Translations under genes and position numbers: made by a program
Assembly (NCBI GenBank): GCA_033557835.1
Contig: JAWQRO010000329.1
Location: 1 to 42,834, forward strand
Direction of reading: 5' to 3'
Length of the DNA stretch: 42,834 bases
DNA from: Helochares maculicollis
Lineage: Eukaryota; Arthropoda; Insecta; Coleoptera; Hydrophilidae
Shown here: in pieces, positions 1 through 11,900 of the stretch
How the letters are laid out: each line of letters begins with the position of its first letter
Position numbering within the stretch: position 1 is the stretch's first letter
Notes under the pieces: generated by a model
Seen by the model: the letters and a program-made list of their open reading frames with translations, nothing else
Told to the model about the DNA's origin: nothing
Database searches by the model: none

Positions 1-506
1 CGAGCTTCTCAAACTTGGGGAAACAGTTAATACCGTCCGCTACTGACAACAAATGATTAATTTAAACCACGCATTGATCGAAAAACGCCCAGAATGGGTT
101 CGAAGACACGACAAAGTCATTCTACAGCATGACAACGCTCCTGCACATTCAGCCAAAATGGTCGAAGAAACGATTTCTTCGCTTGGTTGGGAACTCTTAT
201 CCCACCCGCCTTATTCACCTGACCTGGCGCTTTCTGATTATCACCTCTTCTCATCGATGGGACACGCACTGGCTAAGCAATAATTCAAAACTTTCGAGGA
301 TGTACAAAAATGGCTTGATTAGTGGATATCAAAGAAAGTTGAAGGTTTCTTTTAGAATGGTATCCATAAATTGTCCGAGAGATGGATAAAATATGTAAAA
401 AGCGAGCGCCAATACTTTGAATAAAAACTGTTTTACCATTGTTCTTAAATAATTGCGTATTTTTTCATGAAAAAAAAAATAACATTTCAAACTTGCGCAC
501 CTGATA
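1..506 (+). pseudogene. Mariner (DD34D) transposase, 3' part, decayed
   Basis: The window opens inside a mariner transposase gene. From about 53 the frame reads RPEWVRRHDKVILQHDNAPA, then HPPYSPDLALSDYHLF. The Asp of HDN and the Asp of SDYH are separated by 34 residues, the DD34D spacing of mariner. A frameshift follows near 285 and an in-frame stop near 342; the C-terminal HKLSERW and QYFE motifs can still be followed to a TAA near 422-424. Earlier codons also contain a stop (about 46). The 3' terminal repeat probably lies near 485-506 but could not be paired because the 5' end is outside the window. This belongs to a different mariner subfamily from the copies at 30 and 35 kb. Confidence 0.8.
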
Positions 507-704
507 GACTAAACAAGACCATGCTGCTGAAGCAGTTTTTTCCAATAGTTTATTAACTATAGTTCAGCTATGTACTCCAGAGTTTCAAAAGAAGCTGTTA
601 GTAGTTTTATTGTGAGTTTTCGTCTCGCGTACTTAATTTTACTCAATTATCTGCTTCGCAAGTATAGAAATTCATTAGTTTGATACATTCTTTTCTGTTT
701 CTCA

Positions 705-1404
705 TTACTCGGGGAGCTGCAGATGTTTTCCTTGTTTCCATTTCTTTTTGTCTTCTTCTAATTTTTTGATTTTTATACTATTGCTGCTTATTTTTCAGTA
801 TTTCCTCTAAGTTTTAATTCTAGATTTCCCTCGACCTTCCTTTTTTCCTCTTCTTTTCCATTCTTACTTCCCATATCTTCTTTACTTGTTTGTTTTCCCA
901 TTCTTACCATGTGCCCCCACCATGACAATCGTTTGTCTTTTAAACAATCCTATATTATGTTAATTTTCAGATGATCTCTTAACTTTTAATATCTGATATT
1001 ATCTTGTAACGTTACTCTTTTTGTTCTCCCTAGATAGCTCATCTCGACTAAACTTTTTTCTTCTTTCTAGTTTGTATGTTCATGTCTGTATATTGTTTTA
1101 TTTAAAGCCGTTCATCGCTGTTTCTTTTGATATTTTTCTTTTTAATATGATTGCTGTAATTAAGAAGAAACGTTTATTTGTGCTGTCAATTCATTCTGTC
1201 ATGTCTATCTTTTCGCTGACCCTTACGTCCAGTACTGCTCTTAAATACTTGAACTGCTTTACTTTCTTGATTTCTTTCCCATCTAATTTTATTGCCATCT
1301 CTATTTCTATTTTCTTAGTTTTCTCAAAATTAATTGTCATATCATATTCTTTTAGTGTTTCATTCCATACCGTTATATCTATTATCTGCGTACGCACATT
1401 CTGA
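705..1404 (-). pseudogene. Non-LTR retrotransposon reverse transcriptase, C-terminal remnant
   Basis: On the minus strand 1397-1191 reads VWNETLKEYDMTINFEKTKK, then KQFKYLRAVLDVRVSEKIDM, the part of a LINE reverse transcriptase just after the catalytic YADD box (thumb region, FKYLG-like motif). Past frameshifts, a basic C-terminal tail follows (EVRMEKKRKKGRSRKS and DKKKWKQG near 860-720), typical of the end of insect LINE ORF2, closing with a stop at 707-705. Several stops and shifts make it dead. It may belong to the same general family as the ORF1/endonuclease element at 7570-9487, but this cannot be shown here. The hydrophobic plus-strand frame opposite it is only an antisense shadow. Confidence 0.7.
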
Positions 1405-1559
1405 TATTTTGATTAGTACCATGTGTCTATAGCCTAGGTGTAAAGGTTTCGTATTATCTCTGCATTTTTTCCGTATTTGGATCTCTAATTTAGCAACACA
1501 GTTGATTTTGTTTGACATATAAATTCGGAGTAATTTTTTAGCAACTGCTATTTAGAGAT

Positions 1560-2430
1560 TTTTTATGGATCTAAAATCTATCCAAGTGCCTTCTTTGAAA
1601 GGCCATGCCTAGAATTGTATAAAACAATTTTTCCAGTTGATTCAATACAAATTTTTCAATTAATAATTCTCTTCGAATACTTAATGGAATTACATTCCAC
1701 ATGTAAAACATCTAAAGGTGGACCACGTAAAAGTCCCAATAAAAGTCTAAGAGATTTATTCTATAAAATATAAATTTTTTGAACATCTTTGTTGAGTCCT
1801 GGTCACAAAATATGCAACCGTAATCTATTATGGAATGTATATAGGCTTTATATAACAAAAATCAAGTTTTAATGTCGCAACTCTAATGATCATGACACAC
1901 AACTATTAAAATATTTTATATATTTTTTAATAATATAAGTGATAGCTTTGAAGCTCAGTTTTTGATCTAAATAGAAACCCAACAATTTAATAGTTGAAAC
2001 ACATATGGCTTAAGACAAAGAGAATTGGAAGGATTATATTTCGGTTTTCTAGAAATGCATACTCTTGACTTGGTAGGAAATACATTAAAGTTGTGTGCCA
2101 TCGTCTAATTAGATACGGATCCGATTGCTTTATCCAAATTAAAATGAGGAAGGTTTATGCCGTCTCCTGAGACGTAAATTCAAATATTTTCTGCAAACTG
2201 TATTTTGATAATGTCCGTAAAACCTTTTTCAAGATCGTAAGTATAAATAATTTATAATATTGGGCTTAAAATACTCCCGAAATTGGGTTCGTGTCAATCT
2301 ATTCGATAACTTTATTATTCATTTATAATATTCCGTTGAGCCTGCACTTCCAACAAACCTAATATGATTTAGTACGTGTAATTCTGGTCATAACTTTGCA
2401 CAATTTCGAGATCTACTGCAATAGGTCTAA
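1560..2430 (-). pseudogene. Non-LTR retrotransposon (I/Jockey-like) reverse transcriptase remnant
   Basis: Reading the minus strand from about 2300 down and allowing frameshifts, pieces recall LINE reverse transcriptase in the right order: a LYTYDLEKG-like palm segment, a degraded FADD-type box (near 2190), NFNVFPTKSRVCISRKPKYN, then YKAYIHSIIDYGCIFCDQDS (near 1850-1790) and LLLGLLRGPPLDVLHVECN (near 1745-1690). The last two match the conserved region after the RT core in I/Jockey-type elements. There are many stops, so this is an old copy. It differs in sequence from the neighbouring remnant at 705-1404. Confidence 0.65.
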
Positions 2431-5400
2431 ATAAAAAATGAACTCTAGCGACAATTTTTTATTAATGCACAAATATGGTAACATTTAAATTGTATACATG
2501 TATATTAACAAGTTTTATTATTTGGTAACATGCTACACTTTAAAAAAAATATGGCAATTGACTATGTCAACTTTTACAGTAGCGCTAGGGTCTAAAGTAG
2601 AATCGAATTTGAAAATAAATACTTATATTAACTTTACAAATATTTGAAGGAAATGAATGCGCAAACAATATAAAAAACAAAATACTACTGTAATTTTAAT
2701 AATAATTTAAACATTAACGAACGGAAATTTTAAGTTGTTGCATGATACAAAGATGTAAATTTTTTGTTGATATTTAATACATTCATACATTTTGAATTAG
2801 TTTAAATGATAGATATAGAGGTCATATATTGTTATGACTGAACAGCAAGAATATATAAGATGCATAGGTATGTTTTTCTTCAATAAACTTTTTATTTAAC
2901 ATATCTTAGGACTTATAATAACAATAGTCTTAATTGATTATACTTACGTAACTTTATATCTAATGTATTGTCATAAACCAGATAAGTAAGTACATACGTC
3001 GATATTTGTTATACTTCCCGTTTCTAAATTTTTTAAATGCTAAACGTTTCTAAAAAACGAGAAACACAACAAACATTACTAGAAGATATCTGGCATTTTT
3101 TCACACAAATATGAGAAATACATCTATAGACATTCTAAGGTCATATTACAACGTTAAACAATTTCAATTTTTTTTATCCTTCATTTTGTCTGAAACGCTG
3201 TTTACGGGTGAGTCACGTTAAAATATCAAATCGTGCATATATTGAAATGAAATTCTGAAGCCAGCGATTCAGCAAAATAGACGGTAACATCAAAAACATC
3301 AACAAAAATTTTCCTTATGTATATTATATAACATTGACAATTTTTATTATTTCATGCATTTATAATTTACCAAAGAAAAATCCGCTATTTACTGCTGTTA
3401 GTGCTAGTTATTGTACAATTATTATAAAACGATCTTTTTTGTGTTTGATGATTTGATTGGGTAATGAAGCTCTGCTTACTCTTCGATATAAAATAAATAA
3501 ATTGGGAACAAGTTGGATTCCGTGGTTGGCAAATAAATAGTCTTTTTGTTAATGGGATTGAATTGTGAAATGATAATTGAAATAAAGACCAAAAACTGGA
3601 CAGATCGGACTTTCTTGGAGGGACAGACGATGGATTGGTAAGGCTTACCAAAGAAAGTTAACAAACATTGGAATGGGACACAGAGCAGAATGAATTGTTT
3701 GGATTAAAGTATTGCGGATCAAAACTTAAAGTTATATTAAATATTATATACATTTCTATACGAAAGGGCAAGCACGAGTTTAATACAAGAGGTAGTAAAA
3801 TGAGTAATTTTTCAATCAAAACAAGTAGAATAAAGATAGCACGAGCTTATAATTGCACATCCACAAGTTGACATAAAAAAGCACGTCACGTCTTATATAC
3901 CTAGCAATTCTCTTTTGTTAGTTGTACACTAGTTTAAAGTATAATTAAAAAAATTAGTAAACATGCTTGAAACATAGTATTTTGCAAAATTTAAATGAAA
4001 TATCCTGAACGTGATAAAGTGGATACTTAAAAGAAATTAGAAAAAACATGTCAATGTGTTTTGAACTTGATCAAGTATAGTGTAAAGATGCAAAAATACT
4101 ATAATTATAGCTATGGAACCCACTGAGTAAAGGGTCATATGCCTTTAAAAGGAAGAAGTTAAGGTTTTAAAATTAAAAGCAACAGGTGTTTCACAGTGGG
4201 CCGACCCTGGGGAACACGGTGCCCCCTACACAAGCGCCACTAAATAGGAATTGCAATTAGTAAACTAAATTAGGTACAACTTGATTTATTGGTGAAGTGG
4301 CACAATGCGCTGTATTGCTTACATATCACATTTAAGTCGGCCCAACTTTGAAGAAAAAAATGAAGGGAGTAAAATACAAATTTTTTAGTATAAGGCACAT
4401 AACGAAGTGCGAAATATAGTAAATAATAGGCTTTTGTGAAAGAGGAGTTACAAAAGACAAATAAAAGAGGGAAGCACTTGTTTTGAAAAAATCAAGTAGC
4501 AGGCTTACCTTTGAGCATGACAGGAAAAAACTTAACGTGGCAAAAATAGAGAGTAATACAATATGTATATATATAAACAGTTCCTTACAGACACAGAATT
4601 GTTAGGTGTTCAATATATTATCGCTCGAGTCGTCAAAAAGTCAAGCTAACTCCTATATATCTTAACGTTTACTCTTGAATTGACTAACATTTTATTCATT
4701 TATATTTATGATTAAATTGCGAACCCACACGAACTTTTTATGAAACAATAATTACAAATCGATAAGGTAATAATGGAATTTTGTGACTTCAACTTCTAAG
4801 CCTATGCTCTTCAAAGTTTGCATTTTTTGCTGTAAACAGATATGTTACTTTTCTATACCAACTACAGAGAGCGTTTTCCTATGTTAGTGTCTTCTACGTC
4901 ATTTTCCTAAGTCGATGCTGCTACTAGCACATATCTGTGTCGAACGTCTTAATCTCTATTATTGTCATAACAATATCTAAAAGGTGGTTAATATTTATAT
5001 TCGAGATGTATAAGGAAAAGTTCAACGTAAAAATTGGTCACTTTAATTTTGGAACATCAAGGCACGAAACCCGTCAAAAAATAAATAGGAATTTAAATAG
5101 ATATGCATCAATATAAACTTGATAATCTGCCCCCCACCTGTAAAATCTTTCCTTTATTGATACGCAACTAAATGAATAAATAACAGTTTCTTTAATATAT
5201 GGAACACCTAATGCAGAGGGGGCGCCCAGCACCAAATTCTAACATTAAATGCAAAACTCACTGCCATACAAATATTTTAATTCCAGCCAATTTACGATAT
5301 TTATGACTGAATAACAATACGAGAAGTTTTTTCTTTTAATATAAATAACAATAAACTTACTATTGATATATTAAAATAACTAAGCTAAGTCAGAAATATT

Positions 5401-5540
5401 TACAACCAACATAATAAAATTTATGTTTCGCAGTTTAATCAATATTTTCTTGCAATATCTAATTGTAGAAGCAAAATATGCTAAAATATGCGTCTATGCA
5501 TTATATAATAAACTGCATCACATTTTTTTCACATTTCTTA
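2431..5540. other. AT-rich DNA downstream of EndoA, no gene recognised
   Basis: Very AT-rich with scattered short frames only. The overlapping minus-strand frames near 3385-3664 show no domain and no compositional sign of coding. Part of the stretch nearest 5540 could be a long EndoA 3' UTR. Confidence 0.5.
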
Positions 5541-5546
5541 TTTATT
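5541..5546 (-). promoter_or_regulatory. EndoA: Possible EndoA polyadenylation signal
   Basis: The first AATAAA hexamer on the minus strand after the EndoA stop lies about 265 nt downstream. In such AT-rich DNA further hexamers occur by chance, and endophilin transcripts can have much longer 3' UTRs, so this is only a candidate. Confidence 0.3.
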
Positions 5547-5810
5547 TAATTAGTTTAAATCTCCTTTAAAAACAAAACGAACCAACGCAACTCACGAAAC
5601 GACTATTTTTACAAAATACCGCTTTAAAATATTGAAAAATCGCCTCTTCGCGAGAGTTTAACATAAGACACTTCTACAATTCAAAAATTTACAAATACAT
5701 ATTTAAAATTTAACGAGAACTTCATAACTTATACTCTAAAATGATTTCAAAGAGTTGAAGTAACTGTTTCCCAGGGGTTTCTCTTGTATATTGCGGTTTT
5801 ACCCAGTCAC

Positions 5811-5930
5811 TCATGGTAATGGAACATCTACCCTTACATATGTGACTGGAAAATACCCGGTGCGGCCATTCAAACTACCTTCGTACCAATTCTCATCAAT
5901 TTTTGTTAACAGTGTTATTACATCGTTTTC
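5811..5930 (-). CDS. EndoA: EndoA last coding exon (second half of SH3, stop)
   Basis: Encodes ENDVITLLTKIDENWYEG, then NGRTGYFPVTYVRVDVPLP and a TGA stop at 5813-5811. The conserved Trp and the GYFP/Y residues of the SH3 ligand groove are present. It is separated from exon 8 by a 4.1-kb intron filled with LINE sequence. Confidence 0.94.
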   Translation of the reverse strand, partial: ENDVITLLTKIDENWYEGSLNGRTGYFPVTYVRVDVPLP

Positions 5931-8900
5931 CTGAAATAAATTTGGTTGTTAATATCGTCATTACTGTTAGTTACTAGTGTTATTGTCTTATTTAAACGTT
6001 AGACTTTCAATTTATGTTTGAATCTTAGAAGATTTAGATACTTAACTTCATCAGGAATGCCATTAAATACTTTTGAAATTTGATAGACGGATGATTTTTT
6101 AAAAACAATTCCAGCTTATGTTTAGGAATGCTTAAGTTTCATAAAACCTTGTATTAATATTGTGAATGTCTCTTATGGATCGAATTTAGTATATAGACAT
6201 AGTGAAGTGCATGAGTTAATTGTCCGGTGATACATACATGCCAAAAGCAAGACACAATGCTGTGACATCCTCAACCACCCTGACAATGTTAATGCCGGGA
6301 GGATATGATGCCTCCTGACCAAGCAGTACACAAGGTACAGGCATTCATTCTGAAACCTCTGAGTTCGCTTCGCATCAGTAATGACCGGGCAAGAAGATAT
6401 CACAGCAATTAAATTTGAATAACACGAATACATCATATAAGTAATGTTTACGCTTTTGGATCAAAATATGCTTATATGAAAGCAGCATGGGCAGAACTTC
6501 TTATGCTGATCTGCCGGTCTCTTTGACATGTTGACTAAATGAAAGGTTCGAATTCACTAATACACCTAAAATTTTGGCACACTCAGTTCTGGGCATCACC
6601 TCGTCGTTAATTTGAAGAAAAAGTAATACGAGCTCCCGCACATCAAAGAGCGTGGACGGGGATTTCCCCAGATTTATAAATAAAGAATGTTCTTCGGAAA
6701 ATGAGGCCAATCGTAAAAGATCAGCATTTAAAATATCAACCGCTTCATCAACTTCGGCAGTATTTAACGAAAAATAAATTAGTGCATTGTCAGCATACAT
6801 ACGAATTTTGCAAAGCCGTAATACTGACTGCAATCTACAAGTGTATACAAAAAACAAAACCGGTCCCGGTATGGGACCCTGAGGAATACCGGACATAATA
6901 TTTAACGGGTCTGAAATTAGATTATTGATTCATACTCTGTTTTCTTTCCACTAAAAACACTCAAAAAGCTTGACTGCTTATTGCTCTAGTTCAATATAAT
7001 GTAATATACCTAACAGCAGCTGGTGATTGAATGTCTAGAAAGCCTTCGAATAATCTATAAGGACCAGTGACGTGAAGTTACTTTCAAAATTAGCTTTCAG
7101 GAAGTAGTCAATGGCGCTCACTAGCAGCTCCATATCCCTCTCTGAAAGCTGACTGATCTTCCAGTATTATGTTATTCCCCTCTAAATGCTTTTTGAATTG
7201 TTTTTGCAAGAACGGACTGAACGCTTCCCGGATGAAGATCAAAATGTGTTTTCGAATCCTCCGAACTAATAGAATCCGATGAAAATGAATTAATAACAAG
7301 CAATATTTCTGCCTTTGCCTGAGGTGCTAAGAGATATATATGTTACCTCAGAAGACATCAACAGAGAATTATCATTAACAGTAGATAAAAGTTTAAAAAT
7401 TCTAAGTTAACTCGTGAATAACATTGCACTGACAAAAAATAATTATTAATATTATTTGGAGGAAAGAGATTAACTGGAATAGAAGATTTTTTGATTTGGA
7501 GTTAATATGAAGGTTTCATACAATTTCAATACACATGTATTCCTATTTGAAAAAATGTGCTTCAAATGTTTCGTTTGCTCTTGTTTTATTGAAGTAAGAC
7601 TGTCAATGTTAACGTTATTTTGTAAACATGCACATGATTTTTCACCTTCATATTTTTCAATTATAACATGAGTGTAGTGAACTGCAAGTTTTGGTCACAC
7701 ATAGAAGATAGACAACAGTAATAGAGTGACACATAAATGGAGACTAATACGAAAATCATAAGTAAGAAGGTGTAATTGTGACGAAAATAATTGTACAGGT
7801 TAGGTAGGGTCACATTATCTACAGATATCACACGAGTCCATGCCAGAAGGTTGTGCAGCTTTGCTGACTTGAGCTACAAATTTTCAAAATAGAGGAAATA
7901 TTAAATAAACTAATTACTGCATTCAATAAATTAAGGAAGGGTGAGGATTAGTCTCTGATATGTAGAAGAGGACAAAATTCTCGACGGAGTCCTTACAAAT
8001 GCATACCAATGGTGACAAGGATTCAGCAGATGAATAAAAAAGAAAAGAACAATCATTTATTTAAGTTTGAAAAGTCAAAAAAGAGGCTGTGAGCACCCCA
8101 GAGAAAAACACAGTGGACATCAATTTACAGGTTGAACAAGAGAATACTAAAAACTTACTAAAACAATGTATATTAGAAATGAAATTTATCCATATTGACA
8201 ATAAAGAGTTTAAACAAAAAATTATTGAAGAAAGACTTGTAAGAACAAAGAAAAACCTTACAAAACTAGAGGCATGGATGGAATACCATAAAAACAAAAA
8301 AGAAGAGCAATATAGTATCGGGCTTTAAATATGATGCTTTGCTGAAATAAGCTATAGAAAACTTCATTAAACAACACCTACAAGAAGAAGTAAACATCGA
8401 ACGAGCAATAAATTTGGGTGAACGAACCTGTTTAGTGAAAATGTGTAACAGTAAAACAAAAAGATAGCTACACAAAAGATGAGCACACAAAAATAAAGGC
8501 TAAATAAAGGAAACTGAGACAAAAGGGAATAGAAATAAAACGAATAGTTAAAAACCTGGTAGTAGATGGGCAGAGGTGGAGATGGAGTATTGATGGCAAA
8601 ATCAGAAAAGAATAAATGCCAAAAGAAAGGGCTATAACCCGTAGCTAGAAAATAGTCAACATGTACGGATATAAGACCACAGCAATGGAAAAGGACAAGG
8701 CAAAGAAGTCAAATAGAGAAACCATAGAAATATAAAACAAGGCTAATTACATTAACTATTGGGCCATAGAGTGTTAGAGGCACAGCTTGGGCGGAGGATT
8801 TTATGAATCTAATAAAAGAAATGGAAAAATACAATGTTGAATTAATAGAATTACAAGAAACGAAATAGGTTAATAAAGGTATATCGAATAAGTAAAATTA

Positions 8901-11900
8901 CATTTTCTGTGGCAGCGTTACTGGCAATATATTTTTAACAGGTTTTCTAATAGATAAAAAAACTGCAGAAAGATGTAGTTGATTTCTGGCCAATCTCGGA
9001 TAGGCTCCTCAAACTGAGACTGAATTGAAGGGACAGAAAGATAACTATTATAAATGTCCAGGCCTCAATGGAGGACAAAGACAAAGAAGGAAAAGCAAAA
9101 TTTTAGGTGGAATTGGAAGAAGTGTGAAATACCGTCCCAAGTTTCGAAATGAAAATGAACATTGGAGACAAGTGTCAAAGTTGGAAACGACGAAAATTAC
9201 AAACCTGCGATTGGTAAATACAGCAAACATGAGAGCATGAATGGATATGGTTTTAAACTTATCGAATTCATAAATGAAAAGCAAGTGCAGGTCATAGGGT
9301 GACCTGGAGACCATCCGATGGTAATACAGAACACCAAATTGATTACATATTAGTGGAAAGTAAACATTGGAAGAGTTTAGTGAATATCCGGAGCAACATA
9401 GGAGCAAACACAGACAGCCACCACTATTTTCTAAAATCCCATTTAGAATGCTACCGCAAGAAAAGCGCCTGTTGCTCTTTTTGATTTTGATTTAATACAC
9501 AGGTCTCTTATTTAAAAAAAATGCTGCAAATGTGCCAATTGTCTGTGGTAGTAGTAAGATTTCTTAGCTTCTTTTATCTCACCCGACTTATGAAAGGTCT
9601 TATTTCGTGTCTTCATGAGAATTTTTAGATTCTTAGTCAACCATGATGTTAGTGGTTCTGTTATCGTAAGTGAAATTTATGGGGTGTATGGATCGAATAA
9701 GAATAAAACATTTGCATTGACAAACTCCACATTGTCATTCACATCAACAATACCAAAACTCATATACCATGGGAAGTCTCTCAAATGCTGAAAGAAAACT
9801 TTGGGATTGAAATTTTTAAAATCACGCAAACAGGCGCAGCCTTGGTACCCATAAGGGTCACATCATCAAATTCAGTTATAAAACCAATTAATTCTAATTG
9901 CATTTGAGATAATCTGCCTGAAGTCTATAAGTAGCAAGCATGTTAAAAACATTAAAAATATTGATATTGTCCCTACTTGTTTCTTTTAAAATCGATCATT
10001 TATGATGTATTATATAAAAGACATAAATTACCTTAAATCCAAGCTCTCCTGGGTTTTCTGGTTCAAAATCATAGAGGGCAGTGCAACATGGTGCTTTAGC
10101 CATTGGAGTCCTAGCTGGTGATTTCATAGGGGACGGCAGTGGAGATGCTGAAAATTGGAGTTGTGATTATAACTTCCTCTAACTAACCGATTTCCCAGTC
10201 TTATACGCATTAAAAATTAATATGTATTGTTTATCAGCAAAACAAAAAGGAAAACACGCTTTTAACCTAAAGAGGGACCTTACCTGATTTGTCTAAGATA
10301 TACCAGACAAGCGAAAAGGAAAACAAGTACTTTAATTATATTTCATCATCCAAATTGACAATATATGAGTCGTATTAAACAGTCAAAAGCTCTTCCATAC
10401 TGTATTACTGCGCTCAAAATGACCTTGCTTCAATTAAGATAGGTTTTCTATCACAAAAATCAATGAAATTGAGGGTAGCAAAAATGTTTGCAAAGATGGC
10501 TTAATTTTTTCGTTCAAGTTTACTCAGTAAGACAGTTATGGGAAGTTTTGACACTGTTGGAAATCAGAATGTCAATGTATGGAATGAAATTTGTTCATGT
10601 TTTAATTAATACACATTTTCAATTATCACAGTTAAATGACTGTTGAAAAACAAATCTAGTGTGAGTAGACTTAGCAATTGTTCTGTCAGGCTCTGACCGT
10701 GTCTCAGCTGACTCAAAATGCATTTTTGCAAAATAATGACGATAATAAAACAAATACTCTAAAATATTAATGCTGTTTAAATTACCTAAATTAGCGACAT
10801 TTTTTTAAATAGAACAAATTTCAAAATAAGCAAATTTGAATGTGTCTGCATTTTGTATATGAATTGCTTCAAGGAACACCAACAATCACAGACCGAAATT
10901 GAAGCGCACAACGAAGAAAATAAAAGAAGCGGAAATTTAAATAAAAATAATAAAGCTGTTATCAAGCTGCACATATAAAAGTTTGAAAGTTACCATTAGC
11001 TGAATGCTGTCCTGGATGCAACTCTAGCTGATGGGGCTTGTGTTGCGGAGAAGACACTTGCGAAGAGCCTAACAACACACCATTGTCAGAACACCTCAAG
11101 CAGTTCAATAATCGAGCATAGAAAGGCATTGCCCAGTGGAGACACAGTTATAATAACAAAAGCTAGTTTTGGAAAAATATTTTAAACAACTATGCAAAAC
11201 ACAAAAAGGTGTTTTAGGTGACAGAACAACAAAAATGAACATGGCAAAACTGCTAAACCATCACTCTCCATATTTTTGAATCAAGGTCAGACAGAATTAG
11301 AAGCTCTGCAGTTTAAAAATAGCATGCATGGAGTTTCATGAATAGGTTGATGCAGCTACACCAAGAGGTGGGGATGTGTATGTAGAAGTGGGGGATTTCA
11401 TAGTTACCTCTGGTTGAAATCTGCATAAAATTGAAATAAAATCAATTTAACACATTCGAGTGGAGTCGAATGTGGTAGTTAAACGATCGTAAAAACCACA
11501 ACAAAAACAAACAATACACACAAATTACACAGAAAACAATGGAAAATCAAATGTAAAATAAATCATATGAAATTATTTACAAAAATTGTTAGTCGAGCAT
11601 GATTTCACTGATTGATTAATGGAACATTTTATTATAGAGGCATTTTAGCATTACTTTAACATCATTTTAAATTTCAGTCTATGGCTCCCATTTTATATTG
11701 CCGAAAATTAATTATAAAAGATAATTTGCATATAAATAAATTTGCAACATTAAAACCTATTAACTTTAAAATCTAAGAGCTGTTGATACTAATTGAAGTT
11801 GGTTTTTTACTAAAGTCATGTTTATCTCAATTACTGCTTTACAGTGAACTTCTTGTAAGCTGACGTAAAAAATGGTGTAAAAAGTTAGCTGTGTAATATT

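Noticed and set aside
1021..1404. 127-codon hydrophobic plus-strand frame resembling a membrane protein
   Set aside because: It lies antisense to the LINE RT remnant; its hydrophobic look comes from the complement of Lys/Glu-rich coding DNA.
11069..11145. Upstream extension of the EndoA linker exon in the same frame (includes a possible start AMPFYARLLNCLRCSD)
   Set aside because: The only acceptor that fits the phase-1 end of the previous exon is TTAG at 11069-11070; the extension has no usable acceptor and would need an extra promoter.
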